Made by a program: the position numbers and the translations under genes. A DNA stretch of 64,000 bases from Meloidogyne chitwoodi. Taxonomy: Eukaryota; Nematoda; Chromadorea; Rhabditida; Meloidogynidae. The notes below the pieces were generated by a model. That model was not told where the DNA came from. It searched no databases and worked only from the letters and a program-made list of their open reading frames with translations. This document shows, in pieces, positions 1 through 10,822 of the stretch. Where the stretch lies: positions 1,922,001 to 1,986,000 of the forward strand of contig JACZZP010000001.1 in NCBI GenBank assembly GCA_015183035.1. Reading direction: 5' to 3'. Within the stretch, counting starts at the first letter, position 1; every line of letters starts with the position of its first letter.

Positions 1-540
1 AAGACAAATTCCTAAAGGCCCTAATGCTGTTCTTTCATTTTTTGAATCATTAAATAATGTAGCATTTTTTAATGAAACAAAAATGCCTGTTAAATTCCAT
101 AAAAAACCAAGTCCAGTTGCGAATAAAATTCCAAACCAAATATGTTTATCAATAAATGCTACACCAATGCGTATTTCATCGAAAACTATAAAAATAATTA
201 ACAAAAATTATTAAAAAAATTTATATATTCAACTTGAGAAATGCTTTCTATGAGGACCAAATGGCCAATTAAGTTGTCTAACACCATGAAACAAACCACT
301 ATTCATTTGATTAATTTTTGAAGTTGTTCCATTTCTTGTTAATGAATCAGCAAAGATCTGAATATATTTTTTTAGATTTTTTAAATTTATTTTTATTAAA
401 TAAAAAAACAAAATAAATAAATTTTCCAAACAAACCCAAAAATCAGTAAGAATTGAAGATAATGCAAAGGCTAATGAAAGTGTTAAAAGAAGAAGAGAAC
501 TCAAAATAATTAATCTATCTCCAATAATAAAAGTTTTCAT
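1..540 (-). CDS. Four-transmembrane protein, claudin/Clc/clarin-like (partial, 3' end outside window)
   Basis: The ATG is at 540. The N-terminus starts MKTFIIGDRLIILSSLLLL, a hydrophobic first segment running to about residue 30 and ending near LTDFW. I place a 66-bp intron after LTDFW, then an extracellular-like stretch holding NSGLFHGVRQLNW and GPHRKHFS, then an intron at about 189-236, then IDKHIWFGILFATGLGFLW, the second hydrophobic segment. The reading frame runs off the left edge at base 1. This layout (segment, about 45-residue loop, segment) fits the claudin/PMP22/clarin superfamily and the nematode Clc-like proteins, which act in membranes at cell contacts or channels. I do not see the full claudin W-GLW-C-C signature, so the family is only inferred. 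It is on the same strand as the two genes upstream and 315 bp from the nearest. Confidence 0.45.
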
Positions 541-854
541 TATTATTTTTATTTAATTTTACATAATTAATTTACTTAGAGAAAAATTAAATATAATTTT
601 ATCGATGCGAAAAAAAATAAATAAACTATTTTTTTAATAGCCTTGACCCTTATTTTTCACACATAGTTATATACATACCTATATATTATATTATATCAAA
701 AACAAGATAGAAAAGCATTAAAAAAATAAATAATTAATTTTATTAATGAAAATTGTAAAGATTTTATTTTAAAATTTTTTTATATTTAAATATTTACTTG
801 TATATAATTAAGTTATATTTGAAAATTAAATTAACAAAATTTAATTTAACATTT
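541..854. other. Short intergenic gap
   Basis: AT-rich spacer between the end of the PPP4R2 gene and the start of the four-segment protein. I see no ORF, repeat or RNA gene. It is short enough that the downstream gene could be part of a nematode operon. Confidence 0.5.
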
Positions 855-2170
855 TTAAAGGTTATCGTCTTCTAATAATTTTGTCTCACATTCTCCATCG
901 TCTTTATCTTCATCATTGGAAGTTATAGTATTTGCCTCTTCTTTTATATTTGAAGTTCCGACAACTGAGGATTGTTCTTCTTTTTGCTCTGAAACTCTTG
1001 TTGTTGTTGTTATATTTAATTTATTAATTGTTTCATTATTTTCAATTTTTATACCATTTTGAGATTTTGCCCTCTTCTTTGTCAATGGTTCATCCATTTC
1101 ATCAATCTGATTTCATTAAATAATTTTATCAAATTGATATAAATATTAAAAATATATTTACTTACACTAACAATAAAGTTACTTTCTACTGGCACAGAAA
1201 TATCATCTTCTATACCGATTGTTGCTTCATCATCTGCTCCTATCAAATTAATATTTTATTATAATACGAAAGTCATAAATTGGAATTTTTAGTTAAAATA
1301 TTTTTTAGTTAACTCAAGAAGTTAAAATTTATGTATATATTTAAAAAATTACAAAAATTCTCTATTTTCAATTTATATCAAAAAAGATTTTAACAACAAA
1401 CCAGTAATTCTAATGCCATCCTCCGTAATTGTTGTCATCTTAAAAAAAGCAAAAATGTTTCTAAGAAAGCATTTTTTAAATTTGTAAATATACCACATTT
1501 ATATTTTTCTCCAAAGCTCGTAAGAAAACACCCGTTCGATTGTAATGTTTATTTGGTTCAATTAAAAGCTCACTAAGTCTGAAATATTTTTTTATTTAAT
1601 TTTTTAATTAATTTGCACCGTTGAATAGTGAAAGGAGTACCACAAAACTCTTTAGCTTTACTCATGATAAATTCCTTAAGATTAGCAATCTCCTTATCAT
1701 TAATCAACTCCTCCTTCTTATAATCGTCTTTTTGCTGTTCAGCCTCAATTAAATGCATTCTATCCATAACAGCCTAAAAAACCTTCGTTTTCCCTCAAAA
1801 AATTTAAGTACCTGTAATTTCCAAATAAATGCATTTCGAAATAATTCCCAAGGAAAAAAAGGACGACCAGTGTTAGAAATAAGTTCAAAAAATTCATCAA
1901 TAAGTGGATCATTGGAACGGCTAATTTCTGCTGTGGAATTAATTTCCCATTCCTAGAATAGATGATTTAATAAACTTTTGTTCGAATATTTTTGATTACA
2001 AATCACATGAAGCATTTTAATTTAAAAAAAAAAGTTTAAAATACCACTTTCGGAGCTTCGAAACTTTCCAGTGCTCTACGATACTCTTCCACAGAATGGA
2101 ACTGTTTTTCTTTAGAAGTGGAAACAGTAGTAGAGGATGGCTGAGTATGTACTGTTGATTGAACCGTCAT
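855..2170 (-). CDS. ppfr-2: Serine/threonine-protein phosphatase 4 regulatory subunit 2 (PPP4R2)
   Basis: Start ATG at 2170, stop at 855-857, about six exons. The protein begins MTVQSTVHTQPSSSTT. The conserved PPP4R2 core is easy to follow: EWEINSTAEISRSNDPLIDE, TGRPFFPWELFRNAFIWKLQ, then GTPFTIQR joined across an intron to LSELLIEPNKHYNRTGVFLR and ALEKNINV, followed by TITEDGIRITG. This matches the family pattern (PFT-QR-CELL--P---Y--T-KFLRA-EKN-MV). The C-terminus (855-1097) is acidic and disordered with one basic patch, KKRAK, as in PPP4R2 proteins. The subunit binds the PP4 catalytic subunit and directs it in centrosome and DNA-damage work in the nucleus; that role is family knowledge. 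The VPS15 stop lies 227 bp upstream on the same strand, so co-transcription is possible. The symbol is the C. elegans name and the orthology is by motif only. Confidence 0.85.
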
Positions 2171-2396
2171 TTTCAAATATATAAAACATTCAATTTAATT
2201 AAAAATTGGAAGACTTTAATTTTTTATGTAATTTAGTGACAAGTTGTAGTCAGTTTTCAAAATAATAATTAAAAAAATTTTATATTTATACAAAAATATA
2301 ATTTTTTATAACAAACGGAAAATAAAAAAAATTTCGAAGTCAAAAAGAAGAAAAGGTAAAAATTCTTACAATAAATTACAAGACAATCACTAAATA

Positions 2397-5300
2397 TTAG
2401 CAAACTTTCCAAAGTTTAATAACTCCTTCACGACCGGAAGAAATTAACAAATCAGGCCAAACCGAAATTAAATCTGTGATTCCATCCCAATGAGCTTCTG
2501 GAATCTATAAATGAAGATGAAAATTCGTAAAGTGAAATTATCAAATTTACATGCAAGAGTCTTTGTTGACCACATCCACCAAATACTGATGCAATTTTTT
2601 GTTCATCACAACCATCAGTTTGGGCCATTACTTGACTACGATCCTCTACATGAATTCTGAGTGCACTGTCTTGGCATTTTATTTGTTTGTAATAAATCAT
2701 TGAAGTTTTCATTTGTTGCAAGTCACTTATGTTTTCAAGTATTGGCAAATATCTACGATATGGGCCACAAAGATAAGTAGAAGCACCGGGTGTCGTCAAA
2801 TTCCAAGCACGAAGGCTACCTTAAATTAAATTTTTAATAACCAAAAAATAAAAATGAACTAAACAAAAAAGAAAAACAAGCAAAAAATATTTATACCTTC
2901 AGAATCTCCACTAAAGATGATATTTTCTCGATCTGTGAGTGAAGGAGTAACAGCCGAAGAAATAATTTCATTCTAAATTTTATTCTATTTTATAAACGGA
3001 GAAAAAGAAAACCTTATAAATCAATGGAGTCTCAATACTTGGCCAAAGAACGTCAGTTCTGCTCTGTGAAGAAATATCCCATAGCGATAATTCAGCCTCG
3101 CGTGTGCAATTTGTTATAACACGATGATTAGATAGATGCCTAGTAATAAAAATAATAAAATAAAATAGAATTGTCTTACCAGCTACGTAATGGGATTATT
3201 CTATCAGAAGGATGAGACCATGTTGCCACTTCCAATCCAGCAAACCTAGAAATATATTTCACAAAAACTTTTTATTAAATTATTAACCTCAAATCCCAAA
3301 GTAGCATATTTTTAGTGGTGGCTGAGCTAGCAGTAAGCAACATCCATTGCTGGTTAGCAGAATCAATACAAAATGATGTGATTAAACCATAACTAAAACA
3401 GAAATAAATGAAGATAATAAATATTGAATTTGCCTGTTTTTCACTATGTGTTGCCAAACAGAAGAGAGATCAATTGCATTCCGTCTTTTCTTTGGTGCTA
3501 CCCTGCAAATAATTGAATTTAAAATTTTATTAAAATATAATCTCACCTCAAATCATAACAAAAAACACTGCCATGATGTGTCAAAGCATAAATTAGATGT
3601 TCAAAAGAATACAAATCGGTTATTGGGCCTTGATGTTGCCTATCTAGTTGAACAGACTTTATTAAATATTTACGTTCAATGTCAAATAATTGAAGAGAGG
3701 CATCAGCACAAGCCATTACAAGATGATTACCACGATCACCCATAAAACTGCATGAATTGATAGGATGTGCTTAAAATGATTAATTTCGTAAAATTAATAA
3801 AAAATTATACAATATCTAAAAGTATCCAAAGACATCGAAGCAGGTTGTAACTGATTTTGTAAGAGAGATAAAGACCAAATTTTAACAGATTTGTCCATAC
3901 TAGCGCTCGCTATGTAGTCATGAGAGGAATGGCTTGCAAGTCTAAATATGAATAAATTAACTAGTTATTTTAATCATTTTGTAATTATATTAAAACCTGG
4001 TTATTTTTCCTGCATGTTCATGTAAATGGGCAAGCAATCTAATATTTTGACGTCTTGCATGTCGCAATTTTTTTGTCCCAGAGCATAGATCTAAAAAAAC
4101 TCAATTAAATGCCACTTAAAAATTACAGACAATAAACTTACCCTTCGATGACATAGCTTTATTGTCCTCATTACTCATACCAGCCTCAATAGCTGCTGCA
4201 GCTATTCTTTCAACTATTTCTGAATTAGACTCACTGACTTTAGTTGTAATCCTTTTCTGGTCAGCAAAACGCCCTTGCTTGTGACGTAAAGTTTCTTCTA
4301 ATAAGATTCGTTCTGATGAGTCATCTAAATGTGCTTAATTATAATTATAAAAGAAATAAATCTTACCTAAAGTTGATTTATTCAATGTTGAATTATTTGC
4401 ATCATTTAAATCAACAACCTGTGCAGGCTCAATCAACTCAGATGTATCAAGCATAGCATGCTGTGTTCCAAACTGATCCACAAAGAAATGACTTGACTAA
4501 AATATGACAAATAAAAAAAATTTTTTAGATTAAGTCACACAGTTAATTCGCGTTCTTTCTTATGAACTCCTTTCTCCAAGTCAAAAACCTTTCGATGAAC
4601 TTTTTCCAAAACGTCTAAATTTATTTGTGATAAATCCAGATATTTCTCGTGACGATCATTTCTTAAGTTTATAAAAAATAAAATTTTAAAGAAAAATATT
4701 ACTTATTAGAGGATTTTTCTATTCGACCAAACAAATTTTTGAAAGCAATAAGCTTGATATCCAAATGTTCGTCCTCGCCTCCCATATTCTTTAATTTACG
4801 TATAACAGGATCTATTTTATAGCGAGGTCCATCAGAATTGTAATTATCTTTCGTATGTGCAACGGAAAAATAAGAAGCATTCCCAACACCTCCAAATTTT
4901 TCAATAGTTTTACTTTCTTCAATGGCAGAAATTATTTCAAATGCATAACGCTGTTCTTTAAAATTTTGAATATTATAGTATAATTGACAATAAATTTTAA
5001 AAACTTAAAAGAAAATCCCAAATTTGTCGCGAAATTGGAGACTTTAATGTCTCATAAATTAAGTCAAAGCAATTCAATCGGATTAATTGTTCTTTAAGAA
5101 AAGGATGAAGAAGTGGTACTAATTTGCAATAAATATCAGCAATAGAAAATGAAGACTCTAGAACAGTCAAAATATTTACAACAATAATTCTCAACCATTT
5201 GTTCTACAGTTTAATTTTAAAAATAGAATAAAAATATTATATATATAAAAAATACTGACAGGATGGACCAGGAATGGAACGACATCAGGCAAAATAGTAA

Positions 5301-8189
5301 AAATTACAGACGTTGTCAATAATTGTTTGGATAAAAGCAAATAAATACAACGAAGTGCCTCAATAACCACGAACTCTTCATTATCTTGTAAACCTTGCAG
5401 AAGGAATGGTTTTAATTTGCTCGTCCTACTTTGACCCAAATGTTTGGCAAGAACTGGACAGGCTTCAAAAAATGTCGATCTAATACGCCAGTCATTCTTG
5501 TCGTTTAACAGGCTACAAATTTTTGGAAAATAAAAATATAAATGCAAAACAAACGAAATCATGTGCAACAGAACATCGACGACTCGTGTATTACCAAAGA
5601 ATTGACAAAGTAAATCTAAATTTGTACATTCAAAAATACATCTTCGCACATCATTTGCAGAGTCACAAAGTGTAACAAATATCTCATTAATAGCATCCTG
5701 TGAATATAATTTGTTTTATGGAAATCTGTTTTAAAAATAACCTGTGATGCTTTATACTCATTTTCCATTAAATTTTGCTTTTCCTTACATAAAAATGATT
5801 CAAGTCTTGTGCTACTTTTATCCGAATCATTCGGAAAAGAATAATGAGATGATTTTGGATCAAATTGGACGTCTTTTTGTGTTTGTTCGGGAGAGTCACT
5901 CCTAAGACGAGCTGCATTTAATTCAAAAAATCTAGATAATTTTGAAATAATAAATTTTCAAAAAATAATAACCTTTTTGAGATGTGGGCAAATTGTCCCA
6001 AATTACTTGCAAGAGCAATTTTAACAAGATTTGAAGTATCGTTTATTAATGATTTCTAAAATAAATTATTACCATAAAACTAAATTGAAACAAACTAACA
6101 AATTTTGGGAAGATGAAGTCAAGTAATCTACATTCTTCAGGAGGAATTGATTCAGTAGAACAAAGTATTTCTTTCATTACTAATAAAGCCTCAGCACGGA
6201 CCAATGCAAAACAATCAGATAAAGAATTTGCCAAATATAAAATAATTCGTTCAAAAACCAATGAAGAAGATGACAATTTGGCCAATTGATGCAAAAGAGA
6301 GATAGCATCCTAGATAAAATTCATATGTATACAATTACCTAGATTAGAAAAATTTATTTTTAGTTAACCATTTTTGATGTTAACGATTGACAACTTCGTA
6401 ACGAAACGCAAACATAATTGATAAAGAGTACTGAAACTGAAGTAGAATCGAGATCACGAATTATAGAAATAAAATTATCCCTTTCAACATAAAGCCTGAA
6501 ATTGAGTAGTTTTGATTTAAATTTAAAAATAAAAGAGAAACTTAGTAATTAAAGCATCAGGAGTAGGCTGGTTTTGAAGTTCTTTAAAATAATTATACAA
6601 ATATTTTTCAAATATAGGAGGAAATAAATTGGGTGAAGAACATGGCGAAAGCTATAAAAACATATTGTGAGATTAACAATTTAAAAACCTTCAAAAATTC
6701 TTCTTTCCTTCTTTTTGGATTTCTATCTAGCATTATTTTAATCAAAGGAATAAATTCTCGTTCAGATATATGTGAAAGTAATCGTTTCAAATAAATATCA
6801 GCATTTTCATCATCAGAGTGTTTATAATCAATAGCCTGTGGGAGATTAAATGCAACCAGACGACCATCGGTGAATAATTCAACCAATAAACAGCCAAGAG
6901 CGAAAATATCCATTGCCTCAGTCAGACCTAAAAACTTAAAATCTGCTTATAACCAAAAGAAATTATAAAGGCAATCCTTCGGAATTGTGGTCCCATTGAA
7001 AAAATTAAATAATTTGTTTCTAGGGGTAATTTGGGGCGCTGATCACGAATCTGAGATTAGATTTTGTCTATCACTTGATTTTATCTATGATTTTTAATCA
7101 AGTACTTGATTTTTTGAAAAAATAATTTTTCAGCGAAGACAGACTATTCGATTCGCCCCATTGAGCTGAATCGGATAGTACCACTCATGTTTTATAGAAA
7201 TGAATATGGACCAAATTACAGGCGATTAAAACTCGTAAATCATCTCCATTATTACTAAAAATTATTGATAAAATCAGGTGCTAAAAAATCCAAGTTCAGA
7301 TTCGTGATCACCACTACATTAACCCTAGAAACAAGTTTTCAAAATTTTTAGATTTTTTTCGAAGGGACCACAATTCCGAAGGATTGCCATTATAAATAAA
7401 CCTTCGTAAAAGTTAATAAAAGTGTTTCCATAAGTTCGATTAGACTCAACTAAAAGATCGTCGTTATCCCTAAAACGTTCCGGCGCCAAATAGCAAAAGC
7501 GTCTACGACTTGTATCAAAAAAGAAAGTAAAATCTGATGGATTATTCTAAATGATAAATATTAAGAATAAATAAAAAAAATTACATAAGGCAAGAAGGCT
7601 GGTTTAAATGGAGCAAAATCAGTAAGCCTAATCCAAAGTGAAGAAGAAACGAGAACATTTTGTGATTTTATATCTCCATGTCTAATCATAGCTATACGAA
7701 GTTGAGCAAATGCTTTGAGTAATTGAAATGCTATCCAACGCTTCTCAATAGTAGAAAGAAAAGGGCGAGTACTCAGTCGGTCATAAAGAGTAAATTTAAA
7801 AAAAGGGCGACAAAGAATTGCAGACCGGGAAGTTAACTAAATAACTTGTTAAATTAAAAAATAAAATATTTACATAAATACGGCTAAAAGGTGCACAATT
7901 CGGGTGAGATAAAAGTCTTCGTCCTATTTGTTGTAGCTGATCACGATAAAATTCAACATGACAGAACTGGTCCGAAAAAACAAAAACTTTAACTACTATT
8001 GGACCTTTAGCATGTTCAACTCTGGCGACCTTCATAAATCGAGTCGATCCAAGGCTAATTTAAAACAGAAAAATGAAAACAAAAAAGAATAATATACCTT
8101 TCAACAAACTTTAGCTTAGGTATATCTGAAATGTAAGATTCAAAAGGAAGCAATTGATTTGCAATTGAAGATGTTTGAACATTACCCAT
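2397..8189 (-). CDS. vps-15: VPS15 / phosphoinositide 3-kinase regulatory subunit 4 (pseudokinase, HEAT, WD40)
   Basis: Start ATG at 8189, stop at 2397-2399, roughly 20 exons. The N-terminus [16 protein letters not shown] carries the N-myristoylation glycine typical of VPS15, followed by [14 protein letters not shown]. The kinase-like domain shows [32 protein letters not shown] in place of HRDxKxxN, the degenerate [11 protein letters not shown] in place of DFG, and [15 protein letters not shown] helical HEAT-like middle follows ([26 protein letters not shown] and [19 protein letters not shown]). The C-terminal WD40 propeller ends [17 protein letters not shown]15 scaffolds VPS34 and Beclin in the class III PI3-kinase complexes on endosomes and autophagosomes (family knowledge). 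The intron near the kinase domain contains a complete 419-bp transposon at 6970-7388; splice sites around it look intact. PPP4R2 lies 227 bp downstream on the same strand. Confidence 0.93.
6970..7388. mobile_element. 419-bp non-autonomous inverted-repeat transposon (element A) in a VPS15 intron
   Basis: Perfect 8-bp target duplication ATTATAAA at 6962-6969 and 7389-7396. The ends are GGCAATCCTTCGGAATTGTG and its exact reverse complement; the first 25 bp match perfectly and similarity runs on for about 120 bp per arm, ending near GATTTTATC. No ORF of note. The short central part has a motif (TATTCGATTCGCCCCATTGA) that resembles the core of the element at 15376-16066 (TATTCTATTCGTCTCGTCGA). The 8-bp duplication fits hAT, P or Merlin-type transposition. 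The 5'-GG end is not the usual hAT CAG start. It sits wholly inside an intron, so it should be spliced out. Confidence 0.9.
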
Positions 8190-8319
8190 AATAAGGTATA
8201 TTTAAAAAACTGAAAAAATAAAATTAGTAATGACAAAAAAAGTGACAATAATGCAATAATTTCGAGCACAAGAATAGGCACAAATAAGATCAATAAAGGA
8301 TGTACAGTGTCGTAGTATT

Positions 8320-8550
8320 TTACATACCTAAATAGGTTGTAAAAAATGTCAAAATAGGTTTTAAAAACTTCAAAATAGGTAAAAACAAAATTTTTTCTCT
8401 CTCCTCAACGTATAAATTATTTTCGGATAATTTCTGATATGAATCCTGTACATCTATCCTGAAATATATTATTATCACTAAAAATGTTCTCTCAGCATCA
8501 AAAGATGTCAACGGTAAAAATTTATAAGCTCTCACTAGGCTTGATGTCAA
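8320..8550 (-). pseudogene. Possible relic of a hAT transposase C-terminal (dimerisation) region
   Basis: A minus-strand frame contains RAYKFLPLTSFDAERTF and then, after a possible small intron (gtgata...ttcag), SYQKLSENNLYVEEREKILF. The hAT C-terminal dimerisation region typically reads L-x-[IL]-P-x-[TS]-S-x-x-x-ER-x-F-S, followed by a short helical stretch. The LPLTSFDAERTF part fits well, but no catalytic region is visible upstream: the frame breaks within 50-100 bp. The neighbouring DNA (8330-8390 and 9317-9360) has repeated AAAATAGGTT-like words that could be degraded element ends. Alternative: a chance ORF. If real, it is a dead fragment of the enzyme class that makes 8-bp target duplications like those nearby. 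Confidence 0.35.
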
Positions 8551-8764
8551 ACTTTATCTGATTCTCCATCAGTAAATGCATTTTTTCATTTCCCTTAGTG
8601 ACATTTTGTCACATTTTCCTTTATGTTAAGACATTTTTAATTATGCGAGTTTTGACTGCATTTTTGGCATTTTATTTAAAAATTTTCCTAAATCTCCCTG
8701 TTCAAATTTTACAAATTTTGACTAAAATATACAAATACAAAAATGGTGCAAAAGTCAAAATAAG

Positions 8765-9315
8765 CGTGGTTCGACAATTGTACAGAGGACAATTATACAG
8801 AGGACAACTGTACAGAGGACAATTGTACAGTGAAGATAGTTAAGTTGTTTGATTTAAGTGGAAAATCAAATACTAGTACAGGAAAAATTAAAATTTTTTA
8901 ATTTATTATTAATTAAATGAAAAAAAATAATATTTCTTTTTTCCATTTTTAATTATTTTTTTTTTGGCTTGGATAATTTCTAAAAACATAAGAAAGTTTA
9001 TTAAATAATAATCAACTTCAATCTCCTAAAGTATTAGTATATGATAACTAAGGATTTTTTGTTAAAACTAAATATATATTAAGGGGAAAAGGAATCCGTC
9101 GAAAAAGAATTTACATTAATCAAGATGCAAATTTACAACAAATTTACGCTGAATTTGAACAGCGAGCAGGAGATCCTCTTAATTACTTAAGAACATTTCT
9201 TATAGATTAGCAAGCACGTCATTAATTTTATTTTTAAAAATAATCGTTCACTGTACAATTGTCCTCTGTACAATTGTCTTCTGTACAATTGTCTTCTGTA
9301 CAATTGTCCTAGCCC
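8765..9315. mobile_element. 551-bp inverted-repeat transposon (element B) with 15-bp tandem units in its arms
   Basis: Flanked by the 9-bp direct repeat CAAAATAAG at 8756-8764 and 9316-9324 (8 or 9 bp of target duplication; the first base is ambiguous). Each arm is about 70 bp and holds four copies of a 15-bp unit related to GACAATTGTACAGAG, reading left to right in the left arm (8775-8836) and as the reverse complement in the right arm (9250-9310). The outermost 8-10 bp (CGTGGTTC left, GGGCTAG right as reverse complement) match poorly. The centre is AT-rich but contains a coding-like stretch at 9082-9210. Confidence 0.8.
9082..9210 (+). other. Coding-like fragment inside element B
   Basis: A 42-codon open stretch begins RGKGIRRKRIYINQDANLQQ, continues IYAEFEQRAGDPLNYLRTFL and ends ID then TAG. 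Base composition is clearly less AT-biased than the surrounding element, and the peptide looks like the end of a real protein. There is no ATG; an upstream intron border is possible but not clear. It may be a captured piece of a host gene or a remnant of the element's own protein. I do not recognise the family. Confidence 0.35.
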
Positions 9316-9796
9316 CAAAATAAGTTGCAACCTATTTTAGGTTGCAAAACGCCAAATTGGTTTTGGGAAGTGTCTACCGTCTAAACACATAATTTTTTTA
9401 AATAAATACAGATTTGAGTTTCTCTCAACAGGGTTGATCAGTGAAAAATAGGTTATAACCTTAAAATTCGAGCTCTATTTATGTCCATTTTGTAAGGACT
9501 ATAAATTGTCAGTTAATCTAAAACCTAGTCAATATATTTTGAAGACTAAACCTCTAAATTATTTAATATTTTGAAATGACAAGTTGGAGTTCATTTGCAT
9601 TTTTTCTAATGTAAACTTTTATACAACTATTTAAGAAAATACATTTTTAAAGAAATTAATAGAATCAAATGTTAAATATGTATTTAACATGTATGTATAT
9701 TTAAAATATTGTTCTTTTAACTATCTTATAAAAAAATTCGTTAGATTTTTAAAAATACTTTAAACAAATCTTCCTTTATTCCTCACTTTTCTTCTT
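9316..9796. other. Intergenic, no gene seen
   Basis: After the target duplication the sequence has a short palindrome (GCAACCTATTTTAGGTTGC at 9328-9346) that may belong to degraded transposon DNA. The rest is AT-rich spacer up to the stop codon of the lysine-rich gene. No ORF or RNA gene is visible. Confidence 0.4.
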
Positions 9797-10822
9797 TTAA
9801 TGCTTCTTCACCTTTGCCTTGTCGTTTTTAGTTTTGTTAGGCTTTTTGCCTCCTTTTACTGGTTGTTTCTTTGGTCCTGCTTTGGCTGGTTTCTTTGTTG
9901 GTTTACCTTTTGGTGCCTTACCCTTTGTTGGTTTACCTTTTGGAGCTTTACCCTTTGGCAATTTACCCTTTGCTTTATCTTTTGATGCTTTAGCCTTTGG
10001 TGGTGATGCTTTAACCTTTGGTAACTTGACCTTTGTTTTTTTCGAAATTTTATTACCTTTCTTGGCTACTTTTGAGGCTCCACCTTTTTTTGGTTTTGGC
10101 TGGGCTTTTTTATTTTCTGGTTTTTTTACTTTTTCCGTTTTTTGTTTTGGAGGAATAGCTGATTTAACCTTTGATGGTTGTGGTACTTTTATTGCAGAAT
10201 TTGACAAAGTTTTCAGTGCAACCTGTGGTGTATTCTCCTTTGGTTGTATAACCTCTGATTCTTGTGGCACAATTTGTTGTAAAATTATTGGCATAGATTG
10301 AACATTTGAATTAACTTCATTAATTGGTTGATCATTTACCTCATTATTATTCATTTGCATTATCGGAGGTGGCATTACATTATTTGTTTCAGACATTTTT
10401 TCATAATCAGCAATGTTCATACTATGATGAGGATCATTTGTTTCAAATAATTCAAAATCATCATCCAAATTATTAATTCTAGAATCAAGATTATAATTAT
10501 TATTATCTTTTTTATAATTATTAATAATATCATTTTCTTCATTATAATCATCATCATCCATTTCATCATCATCTTCATCATCATCATAATCTTCTTCTTC
10601 TGAATCATATAAATCATCATTATCTTCTTCTTCTTCATTTAAATTATTAATTCCTTTAATATTTTCATTAAAATTATTGTTGGATTTTAATTCCAAATTA
10701 TTTAAATTTTCATTCATTAATTCAGATTCATTATTATTATTAGTAATAATTCGAGAATTATTTACCACAAAAGCAGCAAAAAGAGTAATTGAAAGGAGAA
10801 GAAATGATGCCTTTGATTTCAT
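9797..10822 (-). CDS. Secreted acidic/lysine-rich repeat protein, copy A
   Basis: A single-exon gene of 341 residues. I start at the ATG at 10822 (MKSKASFLLLSITLFAAFVV), which gives a clean signal peptide; the open frame extends 22 codons further upstream but without an ATG. After the signal comes an Asn/Glu-rich part, then a very acidic block (about residues 65-100; runs of Asp and Glu), a linker rich in Asn, Gln and Pro, and a basic tail of Lys-Pro-Ala-Gly (VKKPENKKAQPKPKKGG). Copy A's tail contains a tandem repeat of KGKAPKGKPT units that copy B lacks. The organisation (signal peptide, acid block, histone-H1-like tail) suggests a secreted protein that binds polyanions; no known domain. A TATA box lies 55 bp upstream. 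It is the mirror image of the gene at 20317-21273. In a plant parasite it is a candidate effector, but that is inference. Confidence 0.8.
   Translation of the reverse strand: MKSKASFLLLSITLFAAFVVNNSRIITNNNNESELMNENLNNLELKSNNNFNENIKGINNLNEEEEDNDDLYDSEEEDYDDDEDDDEMDDDDYNEENDIINNYKKDNNNYNLDSRINNLDDDFELFETNDPHHSMNIADYEKMSETNNVMPPPIMQMNNNEVNDQPINEVNSNVQSMPIILQQIVPQESEVIQPKENTPQVALKTLSNSAIKVPQPSKVKSAIPPKQKTEKVKKPENKKAQPKPKKGGASKVAKKGNKISKKTKVKLPKVKASPPKAKASKDKAKGKLPKGKAPKGKPTKGKAPKGKPTKKPAKAGPKKQPVKGGKKPNKTKNDKAKVKKH

Noticed and set aside
8598..8843. Plus-strand ORF ending in four RGQLYRGQLY-like repeats
   Set aside because: The repeat is the 15-bp unit of element B's left arm in frame; the rest is AT-rich background.
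9800..10301. Two long plus-strand open frames rich in Phe, Leu and Gly
   Set aside because: They are antisense shadows of the lysine-rich gene (Lys/Pro codons read backwards give Phe/Leu/Gly). The mirror frame appears on the other strand at 20838-21251.
10417..10638. Met/Lys/Ile repeat protein frames here and at 20501-20722
   Set aside because: Frame-shifted readings of the Asp/Glu/Asn repeats of the lysine-rich genes.
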